Source: Cytophaga aurantiaca DSM 3654
Lineage (GTDB): Bacteria; Bacteroidota; Bacteroidia; Cytophagales; Cytophagaceae
Assembly (NCBI RefSeq): GCF_000379725.1
Contig: NZ_KB903626.1
Location: forward strand, 47,082 to 111,081
Length of the DNA stretch: 64,000 bases
Direction of reading: 5' to 3'
The position numbers were made by a program, and so were the translations under genes. The notes below the pieces were generated by a model. It searched no databases, was not told the DNA's origin, and saw nothing but the letters and a program-made list of their open reading frames with translations. Shown in pieces: positions 9,748 through 19,555 of this stretch (its first letter is position 1; each line of letters begins with the position of its first letter).

Positions 9748-11046
9748 CTATAATGTCCAATAAGATTTTTTGTGTTCGGACTTTCTGTAAACACCTTTAA
9801 TATCTACAAACAATCCCTTTTCATTTATCATTTTCTCAAAGAAAACGATGTCTTTCGTTAAATATTCTTTATGTGGTACAGCTAAAATAGCTACATCATA
9901 CATTCCGGATATTTCAGTTTCAAATTCAAGATTATACTCGTGCTTGAATTCTGCGAAAGATGCGTATGGATCCACCGCATCAATATTTAAACTATACGAT
10001 TGAAGTTCTTTTATCAGTTCAGCAACTTTTGAATTCCGGATGTCTTCAACATTCTCTTTGAACGTAACTCCCAATACCAGCACACGTGATTTAGAAATAT
10101 CTTTGCCCGATTTAATCAAGGAAGTAACGATCTTCTTTGCAATGTTCATCGGCATCTGATCGTTAATCAATCTGCCGCTTAAGATAACATTTGGATTTAA
10201 GCCCAGCTTGCGTGCTTTGTAGGTAAGATAATAGGGGTCAACACCGATGCAATGACCACCAACCAAGCCTGGAGTAAAAGGTAAAAAATTCCATTTTGTA
10301 CGTGCGGCTTCCAATACTTCGTAAGTATTGATATCCAGCTTATCACAAATGATGGATAGTTCATTCATCAGCGCGATGTTAACATCGCGTTGCGTATTTT
10401 CAATGATCTTAGCTGCTTCAGCAACTTTTATTGAGGATGCTTTGTGTATACCTGCATCTACAACAAGTTCATATACATCAGCAATAGCGTTTAAGCTTTC
10501 CTGGTCGCAGCCTGCAACAACTTTAATAATTTTAGAGAGCGTATGTTCTTTGTCGCCCGGATTAATTCGTTCCGGAGAATACCCTACTTTAAAATCTTTC
10601 CCGAACGTTAAGCCTGAAAGCTCCTCCAACAAAGGTACACATTCTTCTTCTGTACAACCCGGATAAACCGTAGATTCATATACTACATAGTCTCCTTTTT
10701 TTAAAACCTTACCGATTGTCTTCGTTGCAGAGATCAATGGCGTTAGATCCGGATGATTGAATGTATCAATGGGTGTTGGGACAGTAACAATATAAAAAGA
10801 TGCTTCTTTTAGAACAGTGAGATCATTTGTAAAAACAATCTCACTGTTTTGAAAATCGGTTGCATTTAACTCGCCGCTCGGATCGACATCTTTTTTCATT
10901 AATTCAATTCTGCTTGAATTAATATCGAAACCGATAACTTTTATTTTTTTTGCAAACGCTAATGCAATAGGCAAGCCAACATATCCTAAGCCTATAACTG
11001 CTAATGATTGTTTCTTTTCTACAAACTGCTTACTGAACGCGTTCAT
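9748..11046 (-). CDS. UDP-N-acetylhexosamine 6-dehydrogenase (TviB/WbpO type)
   Basis: A nucleotide-sugar dehydrogenase of 432 residues that oxidises C6 of a UDP-sugar in two NAD-dependent steps. Motifs are LAVIGLGYVGLPIALAFAKK for NAD binding, TVPTPIDTFNHPDL, VYESTVYPGCTEEEC, the catalytic cysteine region GLVGGHCIGVDPYYL and LGVTFKENVEDIRNSKV. The YPGCTEE and FKEN-DIRNSKV signatures point to the TviB/WbpO branch (UDP-GalNAc or UDP-GlcNAc uronate formation) and away from UDP-glucose dehydrogenase, which is separate at 12187-13509. The substrate is inferred from family branch only. It lies between the UDP-xylose synthase gene and rmlB. Confidence 0.85.
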   Translation of the reverse strand: MNAFSKQFVEKKQSLAVIGLGYVGLPIALAFAKKIKVIGFDINSSRIELMKKDVDPSGELNATDFQNSEIVFTNDLTVLKEASFYIVTVPTPIDTFNHPDLTPLISATKTIGKVLKKGDYVVYESTVYPGCTEEECVPLLEELSGLTFGKDFKVGYSPERINPGDKEHTLSKIIKVVAGCDQESLNAIADVYELVVDAGIHKASSIKVAEAAKIIENTQRDVNIALMNELSIICDKLDINTYEVLEAARTKWNFLPFTPGLVGGHCIGVDPYYLTYKARKLGLNPNVILSGRLINDQMPMNIAKKIVTSLIKSGKDISKSRVLVLGVTFKENVEDIRNSKVAELIKELQSYSLNIDAVDPYASFAEFKHEYNLEFETEISGMYDVAILAVPHKEYLTKDIVFFEKMINEKGLFVDIKGVYRKSEHKKSYWTL

Positions 11047-11054
11047 TACAAAAT

Positions 11055-12035
11055 TTAATTCTTTTTAAATTCTTTAGGCAACACATCCCAGTCTTCTTTA
11101 GGAAGCGATTTGAAATATTCATACGTGATTTTCAAACCTTCTTCTCTGGATACTTTTGGTTCCCAACCTAAAATTTCTTTCGCCTTTGTAATGTCCGGCT
11201 TACGTTGCTTCGGATCATCTGTTGGCAATGGCTTAAATGTAATTTTTACATTTGAACCTGTAAGTTTAATAATCTCCTGAGCGAAATCATTGATTGTGAT
11301 CTCTACCGGATTCCCAATGTTTACAGGGTATGCATAATCACTCATCAACAACCGATAAATACCTTCAACCAAATCGCTCACATAACAGAACGAACGCGTT
11401 TGAGTACCGTCACCAAAAGAAGTAAGATCTTCACCTCTTAATGCCTGACCAATGAATGCAGGCAATACACGGCCATCATTTAAACGCATACGTGGACCAT
11501 AGGTATTGAAGATACGAACGATACGTGTTTCCACTTCATGGTATGTATGATACGCCATTGTGATTGCTTCCTGAAAACGTTTTGCTTCATCGTATACACC
11601 ACGTGGACCAATCGGGTTTACATTGCCCCAGTAATCTTCCGTTTGTGGATGCACCAATGGATCGCCGTATACTTCAGAAGTAGAAGCAATCAGCATACGT
11701 GCTTTTTTAGCACGAGCCAGACCTAATAAATTATGTGTTCCTAAAGAACCTACTTTCAATGTCTGGATCGGAATTTTTAAATAATCAATCGGACTTGCCG
11801 GCGATGCAAAATGAAGTATGTAATCCAGATCACCTGCAACGTGAACAAATTTCGAAACATCATGATTGTAAAATTCGAAATTTTCTAACGGAAACAGATG
11901 TTCAATATTTTTAAGATTGCCTGTAATCAGGTTGTCCATCCCGATTACATGATATCCTTCTTTAATAAAACGATCACATAAATGCGATCCTAAAAAACCA
12001 GCTGCGCCAGTGATTAATACTCTCTTCTTAGCCAT
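11055..12035 (-). CDS. UDP-glucuronate decarboxylase (UDP-xylose synthase)
   Basis: Decarboxylates UDP-glucuronate to UDP-xylose. The SDR features are [28 protein letters not shown] (typical of this family), [21 protein letters not shown] with the Tyr-x3-Lys pair, and [17 protein letters not shown]. From ATG 12035 it encodes 326 residues, close to the soluble bacterial and plant enzymes. It works directly after ugd, the next gene upstream, which supplies UDP-glucuronate. The two genes are separated by 151 bases holding a possible promoter. An earlier in-frame start adds nine residues without family support. Confidence 0.92.
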   Translation of the reverse strand: MAKKRVLITGAAGFLGSHLCDRFIKEGYHVIGMDNLITGNLKNIEHLFPLENFEFYNHDVSKFVHVAGDLDYILHFASPASPIDYLKIPIQTLKVGSLGTHNLLGLARAKKARMLIASTSEVYGDPLVHPQTEDYWGNVNPIGPRGVYDEAKRFQEAITMAYHTYHEVETRIVRIFNTYGPRMRLNDGRVLPAFIGQALRGEDLTSFGDGTQTRSFCYVSDLVEGIYRLLMSDYAYPVNIGNPVEITINDFAQEIIKLTGSNVKITFKPLPTDDPKQRKPDITKAKEILGWEPKVSREEGLKITYEYFKSLPKEDWDVLPKEFKKN

Positions 12036-12074
12036 TTTTGTTGTCTTTATGACAAATTCCAAATTTTAAAAAAA

Positions 12075-12082
12075 CAAATTTA
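12075..12082 (-). promoter_or_regulatory. Candidate -7 box for the sugar-nucleotide operon
   Basis: On the minus strand this reads TAAATTTG, an exact TAnnTTTG match 39 bases before the ATG at 12035. I see no clear -33 element, so support is moderate. Confidence 0.35.
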
Positions 12083-12186
12083 AAACGACTGATATTACTT
12101 TCCGGTTTAAATCTATTTTCCTCTGTTTGGGATTTGTTTTTTGTTATTTGGAATTTAACCTGCTGTATTAAACTTAACATTCAATG

Positions 12187-13509
12187 TTAATCATTCTTTA
12201 GTCCGATACAATAGTAATCGAATCCAAGTGTTTTCATTTCTTTCGGATCAAATATATTTCGTCCATCAAAAATTACTTTACCTTTCATTTTACTTTTAAC
12301 TACATCAAAATCCGGTGAACGGAACTCTGACCATTCAGTAACAATCAATAATCCATCAACACCTTCTAATGCTTCTAACGGATCTTGCGCATACGTTATC
12401 GTATCTTTAAGTGTGTGTGATGCTTCATGCATCGCAACAGGATCATAGGCAACAACTGTAGCTCCTGCTTTTAATAGTTCAGGGATGATAACCAATGAAG
12501 GTGCTTCACGCATATCATCTGTTTTCGGTTTAAAGGATAAGCCCCAAACACCAAACTTTTTGCCTTTTAAATCGTTGTTAAAGTACTTGTTTACTTTTTT
12601 AACCAACACATATTTTTGGTCATCGTTCACATCTTCAACAGCACTTAATACGCGCATGTCGTAACCATGTTGTTTTGCCGTTTTAATCAATGCTTTCACA
12701 TCTTTTGGAAAACAAGAACCGCCATAACCAACACCCGGATATATAAATTTATTTCCGATACGCGCATCCGACCCAATTCCTTTGCGAACCAAATTAACAT
12801 CAGCACCTACGATCTCACATAGGTTTGCAATATCGTTCATAAAACTGATCTTCGTTGCAAGCATCGAGTTTGCTGCATACTTGGTCATTTCTGCAGAAGG
12901 GATATCCATGAAAAATATTGGATGACCGTTCAACAAAAACGGTTTGTATAATTTGCGCATTGTTTCTTCAGCTTCAGGAGCATCAACACCAACAACAATA
13001 CGATCGGGCTTCATGAAGTCATCAATCGCAGCGCCTTCTTTCAAAAACTCAGGATTTGAAGATACATATACAGGTAAAGAAGAATTTCTTTTAGCTAATT
13101 CATCTGCCAATGCTTTCTTCACTTTCAATGATGTACCAACCGGCACCGTACTCTTCGTAACAACAACGATTGCCTGTTGCATGGATTTACCAATGTCAGA
13201 AGCTACAGCTAATACATATTTCAGATCTGCACTGCCATCTTCACCCGGAGGAGTACCAACAGCAATGAATGCTACCTCTGCGCCAATAATACTTTCGGCA
13301 AGATTTGTTGAGAATTTTAAACGCCCCTTTTTAGAGTTACGTTCAACCATTTCTTCCAAACCTGGTTCATATATTGGTAATATGCCTTTGTTCAGATTTT
13401 CGATTTTAGTTTTATCAATATCAACACATACTACATCGATACCAACTTCTGCAAAACACGTTCCTGTTACAAGGCCAACGTATCCAGTTCCAACTATTAC
13501 TATTTTCAT
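12187..13509 (-). CDS. ugd: UDP-glucose 6-dehydrogenase
   Basis: Oxidises UDP-glucose to UDP-glucuronate. The 440-residue product has [20 protein letters not shown] at the N-terminus, [37 protein letters not shown], and the catalytic cysteine in [16 protein letters not shown]. The C-terminal domain shows [20 protein letters not shown] and VIFDGRNI. I chose the ATG at 13509 because the NAD-binding strand begins there; an upstream in-frame extension lacks family similarity. It feeds the UDP-xylose synthase encoded next. It is divergent from the receiver-like ORF, with a candidate -7 box between them. Confidence 0.95.
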   Translation of the reverse strand: MKIVIVGTGYVGLVTGTCFAEVGIDVVCVDIDKTKIENLNKGILPIYEPGLEEMVERNSKKGRLKFSTNLAESIIGAEVAFIAVGTPPGEDGSADLKYVLAVASDIGKSMQQAIVVVTKSTVPVGTSLKVKKALADELAKRNSSLPVYVSSNPEFLKEGAAIDDFMKPDRIVVGVDAPEAEETMRKLYKPFLLNGHPIFFMDIPSAEMTKYAANSMLATKISFMNDIANLCEIVGADVNLVRKGIGSDARIGNKFIYPGVGYGGSCFPKDVKALIKTAKQHGYDMRVLSAVEDVNDDQKYVLVKKVNKYFNNDLKGKKFGVWGLSFKPKTDDMREAPSLVIIPELLKAGATVVAYDPVAMHEASHTLKDTITYAQDPLEALEGVDGLLIVTEWSEFRSPDFDVVKSKMKGKVIFDGRNIFDPKEMKTLGFDYYCIGLKND

Positions 13510-13574
13510 TGTTTTAAAAAGAGATTTAATGGCAAGATATAAAAATATAGACTGATATTTCCCTTCTGAGGTAG

Positions 13575-13582
13575 CAAAAATA
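13575..13582 (-). promoter_or_regulatory. Candidate -7 box for ugd
   Basis: The minus strand reads TATTTTTG, an exact TAnnTTTG match 65 bases before the ugd ATG. The -33 region is not convincing. Confidence 0.4.
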
Positions 13583-13637
13583 ACTATATATATCATTTTC
13601 ACGTATTGAATTGAAACACCATTAACCGTGATGTATT

Positions 13638-13856
13638 ATGACAGACAGTAAACTTTTTAAAGTTTTCGTTCTCGAAGACGATATAAATAACCGCAAAACG
13701 ATAGCGAATGAACTTCGCTCAAAAAATTACGCACTGCATTTCTTTTCTAAAGACAACAGTGTATTTGATTTATTGACATTTAACCCCGATATTATAATTC
13801 ATGATTATTTTGCAAATAAAATAACGCATTGTCATGAATGGGATATGGCCTATTAG
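13638..13856 (+). pseudogene. Truncated response-regulator receiver-like ORF
   Basis: A 72-residue ORF resembling the first half of a CheY-like receiver: KVFVLEDD gives the acidic pocket (E13, D14, D15), and NPDIIIHDYF places D56 where the phosphoacceptor would be. The second half of the fold, including the conserved Thr/Ser and Lys, is absent. It ends at a TAG (13854-13856). The downstream acyl-CoA dehydrogenase is in the same reading frame 36 bases later, which is likely chance. It could be a decayed regulator or a real small protein. Confidence 0.4.
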
Positions 13857-13892
13857 CCGGAATTGCTTTTACATCTTTTAAATGGATCGATC

Positions 13893-15032
13893 ATGAATTT
13901 TGAACCAACTGAAAATCAACTATTAATTGCCAAGATGGCAAAAGATGTGGCTGAAAAATACATTCGTCCAAATATCATGACCTGGGATGAAGCGCAGGAA
14001 TTTCCGGTAGATCTGTTTCACAAAATGGGTGAATTTGGTTTGTTGGGCGTGCTAGTTCCCGAGCAATATGGCGGAGCCGGAATGGGCTATTTCGAGTATA
14101 TCACCGCCTTAGAAGAAATTTCCAAAGTATGCGGTTCCATAGGTTTATCTATGGCTGCACATAATTCATTATGCACGGGGCATATTCTGGCTTTTGGGAA
14201 TGAAGAACAAAAAGCTAAATATTTACCTCTGTTGGCAACAGGAAAGTGGATTGGAGCCTGGGCGCTTACAGAAGCCAACACCGGATCTGATTCGGGTAAC
14301 ATGAAAACAGTCGCTAAACAAGACGGTGACTACTGGATCTTAAACGGCAGCAAGAATTTTATTACACACGCTAAATCCTCGAATGTAGTTGTTGTATTGG
14401 CGCGCCACGCAGACAGTGAAGATAAAAAATTCTCCTCCGCATTTATAATTGAAAAAGGTACGGAAGGGCTTACACATGGCCGCAAAGAAAATAAACTTGG
14501 TATGCGTGCATCCGAAACCTGTGAGCTGTTATTGGATAACGTACGCGTTCATAAAAGCCAGCTTTTAGGGAATGTTGGAGACGGTTTCAAACAAGCTATG
14601 AAAGTATTGGATGGCGGAAGAATCTCTATTGCAGCATTGAGTTTGGGAATTGCACAGGGAGCCTATGAAGCAGCCCTTCAATACTCAAAAGAAAGACAAC
14701 AGTTTAATCAGCCAATAGGTAATTTTCAGGGTATATCGTTCAAGTTAGTGGACATGGCTACAGAAATCGAAGCTGCACGATTGTTAACGTATAAAGCAGC
14801 AGACATGAAAATGAAAGGGATGCCTATGACGCGCGAAGCCGCCATGGCTAAATTATATGCTTCAGAAGTATGTGTCCGTGTTGCAAATGAAGCGGTTCAG
14901 GTTTTTGGAGGGTATGGATATACAAAAGATTACCCGGTTGAGAAGTTTTATCGCGACGCAAAACTCTGTACAATCGGGGAAGGCACCTCTGAAATACAGA
15001 AAATTGTGATTGCCAAGTCATTGCAAAAATAA
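13893..15032 (+). CDS. Short/medium-chain acyl-CoA dehydrogenase
   Basis: A 379-residue FAD enzyme catalysing alpha-beta dehydrogenation of acyl-CoA, passing electrons to ETF. Visible features are the N-terminal helical domain ([16 protein letters not shown]), [15 protein letters not shown] for the FAD/substrate loop, [38 protein letters not shown] and the catalytic base in IGEGTSEIQ (about E363). It has the normal length for butyryl/short-chain enzymes. Start ATG 13893 fits the family. It appears to be a single gene, with rpsU following on its own promoter. Chain-length preference cannot be told from sequence alone. Confidence 0.93.
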   Translation: MNFEPTENQLLIAKMAKDVAEKYIRPNIMTWDEAQEFPVDLFHKMGEFGLLGVLVPEQYGGAGMGYFEYITALEEISKVCGSIGLSMAAHNSLCTGHILAFGNEEQKAKYLPLLATGKWIGAWALTEANTGSDSGNMKTVAKQDGDYWILNGSKNFITHAKSSNVVVVLARHADSEDKKFSSAFIIEKGTEGLTHGRKENKLGMRASETCELLLDNVRVHKSQLLGNVGDGFKQAMKVLDGGRISIAALSLGIAQGAYEAALQYSKERQQFNQPIGNFQGISFKLVDMATEIEAARLLTYKAADMKMKGMPMTREAAMAKLYASEVCVRVANEAVQVFGGYGYTKDYPVEKFYRDAKLCTIGEGTSEIQKIVIAKSLQK

Positions 15033-15049
15033 AATTATTCACATTCTGC

Positions 15050-15081
15050 TTTGTTTATTTAATAATGAATGCGTAAATTTG
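15050..15081 (+). promoter_or_regulatory. rpsU promoter
   Basis: A -33 TTTG (15050-15053) and a -7 TAAATTTG (15074-15081) are separated by 20 bases. This is a near-ideal Bacteroidetes housekeeping promoter. The start codon follows at 15109, leaving a leader of about 20 bases. Confidence 0.75.
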
Positions 15082-15108
15082 CAGTCCTTATTAAATAAAA
15101 GAATTGTT

Positions 15109-15306
15109 ATGATCGTAATCAACATCAAAGAAAACGAGCCGATAGATAAAGCTTTAAAGCGTTTCAAAAAGAAATTTGAAAAAACAGGTGTTTTAAAGGC
15201 ACTTCGTGCACGTTCTTACTACGAGAAAAAATCAGTACGTTTAAGAAAAGAAGTAATTCGTGCTTCTTACCGTCTTAAATTACAGGAAGCTGCTTCAAAC
15301 GACTAG
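15109..15306 (+). CDS. rpsU: 30S ribosomal protein bS21
   Basis: A 65-residue basic protein. [20 protein letters not shown] and the Arg-rich [16 protein letters not shown] segment are characteristic of bS21, which sits near the anti-Shine-Dalgarno region of 16S rRNA. The ATG at 15109 follows directly after a good promoter; an upstream in-frame extension would run through that promoter and is rejected. Next come xerC and hpf, an arrangement I recall as common in Bacteroidetes. In this phylum bS21 has been implicated in sequestering the anti-SD sequence, consistent with the lack of SD motifs in the window. Confidence 0.95.
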   Translation: MIVINIKENEPIDKALKRFKKKFEKTGVLKALRARSYYEKKSVRLRKEVIRASYRLKLQEAASND

Positions 15307-15370
15307 TTTCGTTTATTTAAAATATTTTATCTATATTGTTTTACAGGAGTACTAATTCCTGTGAAACAAT

Positions 15371-16276
15371 ATGGTAAATGAATTTTTAACATATTTATCT
15401 GTCGAAAAGAGGTATTCCAAACATACCACTGTTTCCTATAGAAACGACCTTTCGAATCTTTCCGAATACCTTCTTACCTCATACGAATTTTCTACACCTG
15501 AATTTGCAACCTACCCGATGCTTCGGAGTTGGATTGTAACATTGGTTGATCAGGAAATGCAACCCAAAACAATCAATCGCAAGATTGCATGTCTACGATC
15601 TTTTTATCATTTCCTTCAAAAGAAAGAATGCATTACAAAAGATCCTACGCTTAAAATCCGTGCACTGAAAGTTAAAAAGTCTCTTCCTGTTTTTGTTGAA
15701 GAAGACAACATGATCAACTTGTTAGATGAAATAAAAGATCTACTTGGTAATGACATAAAATTTGAAAATTCTTTTGAGGGTCTTCGCGATAAACTTGTTC
15801 TTGAATTGCTGTATGGCACTGGAATTCGACTCTCTGAGCTGATTGGATTAAAAACATCTGACCTGAATCTTTATCAAAAAACAATTAAAGTATTGGGGAA
15901 AGGAAATAAAGAACGCATCATTCCGATTCACGATACATTCATCGCCTTATCTAAAGAATATACGAACAAAAAGAAATCTGAATCTTTCAGTAACAATAAT
16001 GATTTTTTTGTCGTTACTGATACTGGGGAGCAAACGTATCCGATGTTCATTTATAGGTTGGTAAAAAAATATTTAGATCTGATCACAACCGTAGATAAAA
16101 GAAGTCCGCACGTGTTACGTCATACATTTGCAACACATCTTTTAAATAAGGGTGCCGATCTAAATGCGATCAAAGATTTGTTAGGTCATACAAGTCTTGC
16201 TGCTACGCAAGTATATACGCACAACAGCATCGATAAATTAAAAGCAATATTTGACCAGGCCCACCCCAAATCGTAG
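15371..16276 (+). CDS. xerC: Tyrosine recombinase XerC/XerD family
   Basis: A 301-residue site-specific recombinase. The SAM-like N-terminal core-binding domain (residues 1-85) is followed by the catalytic domain. The full set of catalytic residues is visible: R153 (GTGIRLSEL), K177 (LGKGNKER), H247 and R250 (PHVLRHTFATHLL), H273 (LLGHTSL) and nucleophile Y282 (QVYTH). Its size, completeness and position between rpsU and hpf point to the housekeeping chromosome-dimer resolvase and argue against a mobile-element integrase. Whether it is the XerC or XerD partner is by convention only. Confidence 0.9.
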   Translation: MVNEFLTYLSVEKRYSKHTTVSYRNDLSNLSEYLLTSYEFSTPEFATYPMLRSWIVTLVDQEMQPKTINRKIACLRSFYHFLQKKECITKDPTLKIRALKVKKSLPVFVEEDNMINLLDEIKDLLGNDIKFENSFEGLRDKLVLELLYGTGIRLSELIGLKTSDLNLYQKTIKVLGKGNKERIIPIHDTFIALSKEYTNKKKSESFSNNNDFFVVTDTGEQTYPMFIYRLVKKYLDLITTVDKRSPHVLRHTFATHLLNKGADLNAIKDLLGHTSLAATQVYTHNSIDKLKAIFDQAHPKS

Positions 16277-16302
16277 TATTTACAATTTAAATTTTAGAAC
16301 CT

Positions 16303-16602
16303 ATGAAACTGCAAGTACAATCCATCCATTTCACAGCAGATGTGAAACTCCTAGATTTCCTTCAAAAGAAATTAGACAAGCTTGAGACTTTCAATGATTC
16401 AATTATTGATGGAGAAGTATTCCTGAAGCTGGATACCAATGATGCTAAAGGGAATAAAGTAGTAAACATAAAACTGAACATACCTGGCAACTCCATCGTT
16501 GTTAAGGAGCAGCGCAGCACCTTTGAAGAGGCGATTGATGCTTCGTATGATATATTAAAAAATCAATTGTCGAAACTGAAAGAAAAATCAGTAGCTCATT
16601 AA
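16303..16602 (+). CDS. hpf: Ribosome hibernation-promoting factor (short form)
   Basis: A 99-residue HPF/RaiA-family protein that binds the 30S decoding region and inactivates ribosomes in stationary phase. Family features are KLQVQSIHFTADVKLLDFLQ, the helix KKLDKLETF, then NVKLNIPGNSI-like strands and EEAIDASYDILKNQLSKLKE. The short length means it lacks the C-terminal dimerisation domain of long HPF. It is third in the rpsU-xerC-hpf group and is followed by a strong bidirectional terminator. Confidence 0.9.
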   Translation: MKLQVQSIHFTADVKLLDFLQKKLDKLETFNDSIIDGEVFLKLDTNDAKGNKVVNIKLNIPGNSIVVKEQRSTFEEAIDASYDILKNQLSKLKEKSVAH

Positions 16603-16605
16603 AAT

Positions 16606-16651
16606 AAAAAATCCTCCCGTCCCGATAGATATCGAGACGGGAGGATTTTTT
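16606..16651. terminator. Bidirectional terminator between hpf and metK
   Basis: A long stem (AAAAAATCCTCCCGTC at 16606-16621 pairing with GACGGGAGGATTTTTT) extended by CGAT/ATCG near the loop. A- and T-tracts flank it on both sides. It sits between convergent genes and can serve both. Confidence 0.9.
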
Positions 16652-16672
16652 ATTGAATCTATTTTTTTGATA

Positions 16673-17932
16673 TTACTTGATACCAAATGCTTTTCTTACT
16701 TTATCTACATAGTCTAATTTTTCCCATGTAAATAATTCTACCTTCTTCTTGATGATCTTGCCATCATTGCTTTTGAATGATTTTGTTACGATCTCAGGCT
16801 TACGTCCCATGTGGCCGTATGCAGCAGTTTCGCTATAGATCGGGTTACGTAATTGCAAACGTTGTTCGATTGCGTAAGGACGCATATCAAATAATTTCTC
16901 AACGATCTTAGCAATCTCACCGTCGTTCTTTTTGATTTTTGCAGTACCGTATGTATTTACATAAATACCCATTGGTTTTGCAACACCAATTGCATAAGAA
17001 ACCTGTACCAAAATCTCGTCGCACAAACCTGCAGCAACTAAGTTTTTAGCAATGTGTCTTGTAGCGTACGCTGCAGAGCGGTCAACTTTAGATGGATCTT
17101 TACCAGAGAATGCACCACCACCGTGAGCACCTTTACCACCGTATGTATCAACAATAATTTTTCTACCTGTTAAACCTGTATCTCCGTGCGGACCACCGAT
17201 TACAAATTTACCTGTAGGGTTGATGTGATATTTGATCTTTGTTTTTCCGTCAAAGAATTTTTTATACTTCGGATATTTAGAAACGATGCGCGGGATAAGA
17301 ATTGAAATAATATCTTTTTCAATTTTCTTATGCATTTTTTCTTCTGTATCGAAATCATCGTGCTGCGTAGAAAGAACGATTGCATCGATACGCACCGGAC
17401 GGTTATTATCATCGTACTCAAGTGTTACCTGAGACTTAGCATCCGGACGAAGGTATTTAATTTGTTTGCCTTCACGACGTAATGCTGCAAGTTCAATTAA
17501 GATCTTATGTGCAAGATCCAATGCCAATGGCATGTAATCGTTGGTTTCATTGGTTGCATAACCAAACATCATACCTTGATCACCTGCGCCTTGTTCTTCT
17601 TTTTTCTTACGGTCAACACCTTGGTTGATATCTGCAGACTGCTCATGAATAGCAGAGAAGATACCACAAGAGTTTGCTTCAAACATGTACTCAGATTTTG
17701 TATATCCAATCTTACGGATTACTTCACGAGCAATTTCCTGTACATCTAAATATGCCTTTGATTTTACTTCACCTGCCAATACAACCTGACCAGTCGTTAC
17801 TAATGTTTCGCAAGCTACTTTTGCATTTGGATCAAATGCTAAAAAATGATCAATAAGTGCATCCGAAATTTGATCAGCTACTTTATCCGGGTGACCTTCA
17901 GAAACTGATTCTGACGTAAATAAATAAGGCAT
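16673..17932 (-). CDS. metK: S-adenosylmethionine synthase
   Basis: Forms SAM from methionine and ATP. The 419-residue product shows [21 protein letters not shown], the ATP-binding [10 protein letters not shown] segment, [20 protein letters not shown], and [20 protein letters not shown] with the P-loop-like Gly-rich motif. It is somewhat longer than the E. coli enzyme, as is usual in Bacteroidetes. It supplies the methyl donor for the several methyltransferases in this window. The upstream region of about 80 bases is too short for a SAM riboswitch and shows only a candidate -7 box. Confidence 0.97.
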   Translation of the reverse strand: MPYLFTSESVSEGHPDKVADQISDALIDHFLAFDPNAKVACETLVTTGQVVLAGEVKSKAYLDVQEIAREVIRKIGYTKSEYMFEANSCGIFSAIHEQSADINQGVDRKKKEEQGAGDQGMMFGYATNETNDYMPLALDLAHKILIELAALRREGKQIKYLRPDAKSQVTLEYDDNNRPVRIDAIVLSTQHDDFDTEEKMHKKIEKDIISILIPRIVSKYPKYKKFFDGKTKIKYHINPTGKFVIGGPHGDTGLTGRKIIVDTYGGKGAHGGGAFSGKDPSKVDRSAAYATRHIAKNLVAAGLCDEILVQVSYAIGVAKPMGIYVNTYGTAKIKKNDGEIAKIVEKLFDMRPYAIEQRLQLRNPIYSETAAYGHMGRKPEIVTKSFKSNDGKIIKKKVELFTWEKLDYVDKVRKAFGIK

Positions 17933-17974
17933 ATATGAATTGTGTTGTTATGTTTTAATATTACTACAATTAAT

Positions 17975-17982
17975 CAAAAATA
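17975..17982 (-). promoter_or_regulatory. Candidate -7 box for metK
   Basis: TATTTTTG on the minus strand, an exact TAnnTTTG match 42 bases before the metK ATG. The -33 element is weak. Confidence 0.4.
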
Positions 17983-18013
17983 CGGTAAAAGTTTCTATTA
18001 TAGAAATATTTTT

Positions 18014-18742
18014 TTACACCACTAAAAAGCCAAACATGGCAGGTCTTTTGCCAAGCACAAGTTCACCTTTCTTCCACTGTGATACAGGCTTTGTAATGAT
18101 TTGCTCAGTGTTACCTGTCAAGTCAACAGAGACGGTCAAGAGCGTATTTTTCTCGCATGTGTCAATCAGATCATCGAGCATCTTATCATTCCTGTAAGGA
18201 GTCTCTATAAACAATTGTGTTTGTCCGGCTACTTTGCTGATTCGCTCCAGCTCCTTTATCCGCTTTCTGCGTTCTGTTTTATCAATCGGCAGATATCCAT
18301 TGAAAGCGAATGATTGTCCGTTTAAACCCGAAGCCATCACAGACAATAAAATGGATGATGGCCCAGGCAGCGGAACAACTTTAATATTTTGTTTATGTGC
18401 CCACGAAACCAGCAAGGATCCAGGGTCTGCAATACCCGGACAACCGGCATCACTTATAATACCAACTTCTGAAGGAAATTCAATCTGATTGATCTGTTCT
18501 ACCAATTGCTGCTCAGTTGTATTCTTCGTTAATTCAAACAAAACATATTCTTCAACAATTACTTTCCCTTTCAATAATTTACCAATGAACCGTCTTGTCG
18601 TGCGTGCATCTTCACAAAAAATAATGCGTAAGCTCAATAACGTTTCCTTAACAACATCAGGTATATAGCGGTCTGCAGTACCTTCAGCCAATTCATTCGG
18701 AATTAGAAATACTTTTTTTATTTTGTTTTTTGATGCAGACAT
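18014..18742 (-). CDS. RsmI-like SAM-dependent methylase (second paralogue)
   Basis: A 242-residue tetrapyrrole-methylase-fold protein related to RsmI but clearly different. It keeps FLIPNELAEG, FCEDARTTRRFIGKLL, IISDAGCPGIADPGSLLV, PLPGPSSILLSVMASG and the LFIETPYRNDKML block. It lacks the [10 protein letters not shown] start: the corresponding stretch is IPNELAEGTADRYIPD. Bacteroidetes often carry this shorter paralogue beside true RsmI; its substrate is not known to me. It lies upstream of metK on the same strand and downstream of the esterase gene. Confidence 0.82.
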   Translation of the reverse strand: MSASKNKIKKVFLIPNELAEGTADRYIPDVVKETLLSLRIIFCEDARTTRRFIGKLLKGKVIVEEYVLFELTKNTTEQQLVEQINQIEFPSEVGIISDAGCPGIADPGSLLVSWAHKQNIKVVPLPGPSSILLSVMASGLNGQSFAFNGYLPIDKTERRKRIKELERISKVAGQTQLFIETPYRNDKMLDDLIDTCEKNTLLTVSVDLTGNTEQIITKPVSQWKKGELVLGKRPAMFGFLVV

Positions 18743-18781
18743 ACGTATGGAATTTTCCGGAAGAATTTGAAAAAGAAAGGG

Positions 18782-19546
18782 CTACTGTTCAATAAATGTT
18801 TCGATCAAAGCAATCACTTCTTTCGGCTTTTCTGCATGCACAAAATGACTTGCGCCTTCAACCGTTTCTATTTTATAATCTGAAAAATGTTGCTCTATAA
18901 GAGCTGCATCTTTATCTTCAATGTATCCACTTTCGCTTCCACGAATAAATAAGGTTGGTGTATCGATCTTTGCTGCTTCAGGCAACGCCTCACCAATATT
19001 GTCTATCTGCTCATTGATTAACGGAAGGTTGATGCGCCACTGAAACTTACCCTCACTATTACGATACAGGCTTTTCAATAAGAACATACGTACTCCTACA
19101 TCTCCAACATATTGACTCATTATAGCATCCGCTTCATTTCTTGTTTGCAGCGTTTCAAGATTTATGGCATTAAACCCGGCTAAAATATCCTGATGATGGC
19201 GACCATAAAACCGCGGTGAAATATCTACTACAACAAGCTTTTCTGCAATTCCCGGATATTCGGCTGCAAAACGCATAATGGTTTTACCACCCATGGAATG
19301 TCCGATCAATATCGGATGAACTAGTTTGTGCGTATCAATAAATTCTTTCAGATCGGCCGCCATGTCTTTGTACGTATGACTTGAATCATGTGGTGATTGA
19401 CCGTGGTTGCGTGCATCCAATACAAATGCTTTGTAATGCAACGCAAGTTCTTTCGTTACACTCATCCAATTATCAGACGAACCAAATAAACCATGTAGTA
19501 TTACAATTGGTCTCCCCTCTCCACTCTCTCTGTAAAATAATTGCAT
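18782..19546 (-). CDS. Alpha/beta hydrolase, YbfF-like esterase
   Basis: A 254-residue hydrolase with a complete fold signature: oxyanion-hole HGLFGSSDNW, DARNHGQSPHD, nucleophile elbow IGHSMGGKT with catalytic Ser, an acid in TPTLFIRGSESGYI and the His in GASHFVHAEKPKEV. The DARNHG...GHSMGGK pattern matches the YbfF esterase group, which acts on short acyl esters or acyl-CoA. No signal peptide. It is nine bases downstream of pdxJ on the same strand, so probably one operon. Confidence 0.85.
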   Translation of the reverse strand: MQLFYRESGEGRPIVILHGLFGSSDNWMSVTKELALHYKAFVLDARNHGQSPHDSSHTYKDMAADLKEFIDTHKLVHPILIGHSMGGKTIMRFAAEYPGIAEKLVVVDISPRFYGRHHQDILAGFNAINLETLQTRNEADAIMSQYVGDVGVRMFLLKSLYRNSEGKFQWRINLPLINEQIDNIGEALPEAAKIDTPTLFIRGSESGYIEDKDAALIEQHFSDYKIETVEGASHFVHAEKPKEVIALIETFIEQ

Positions 19547-19555
19547 ACTTATAAT

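Noticed and set aside
15371..16276. Phage or island integrase
   Set aside because: It sits between rpsU and hpf, has no attachment site, cargo or other phage genes nearby, and has the size of housekeeping XerC/D.
17933..18013. SAM riboswitch upstream of metK
   Set aside because: Only 81 bases separate the genes and no paired stem fits a SAM aptamer; a simple -7 box is all I can see.
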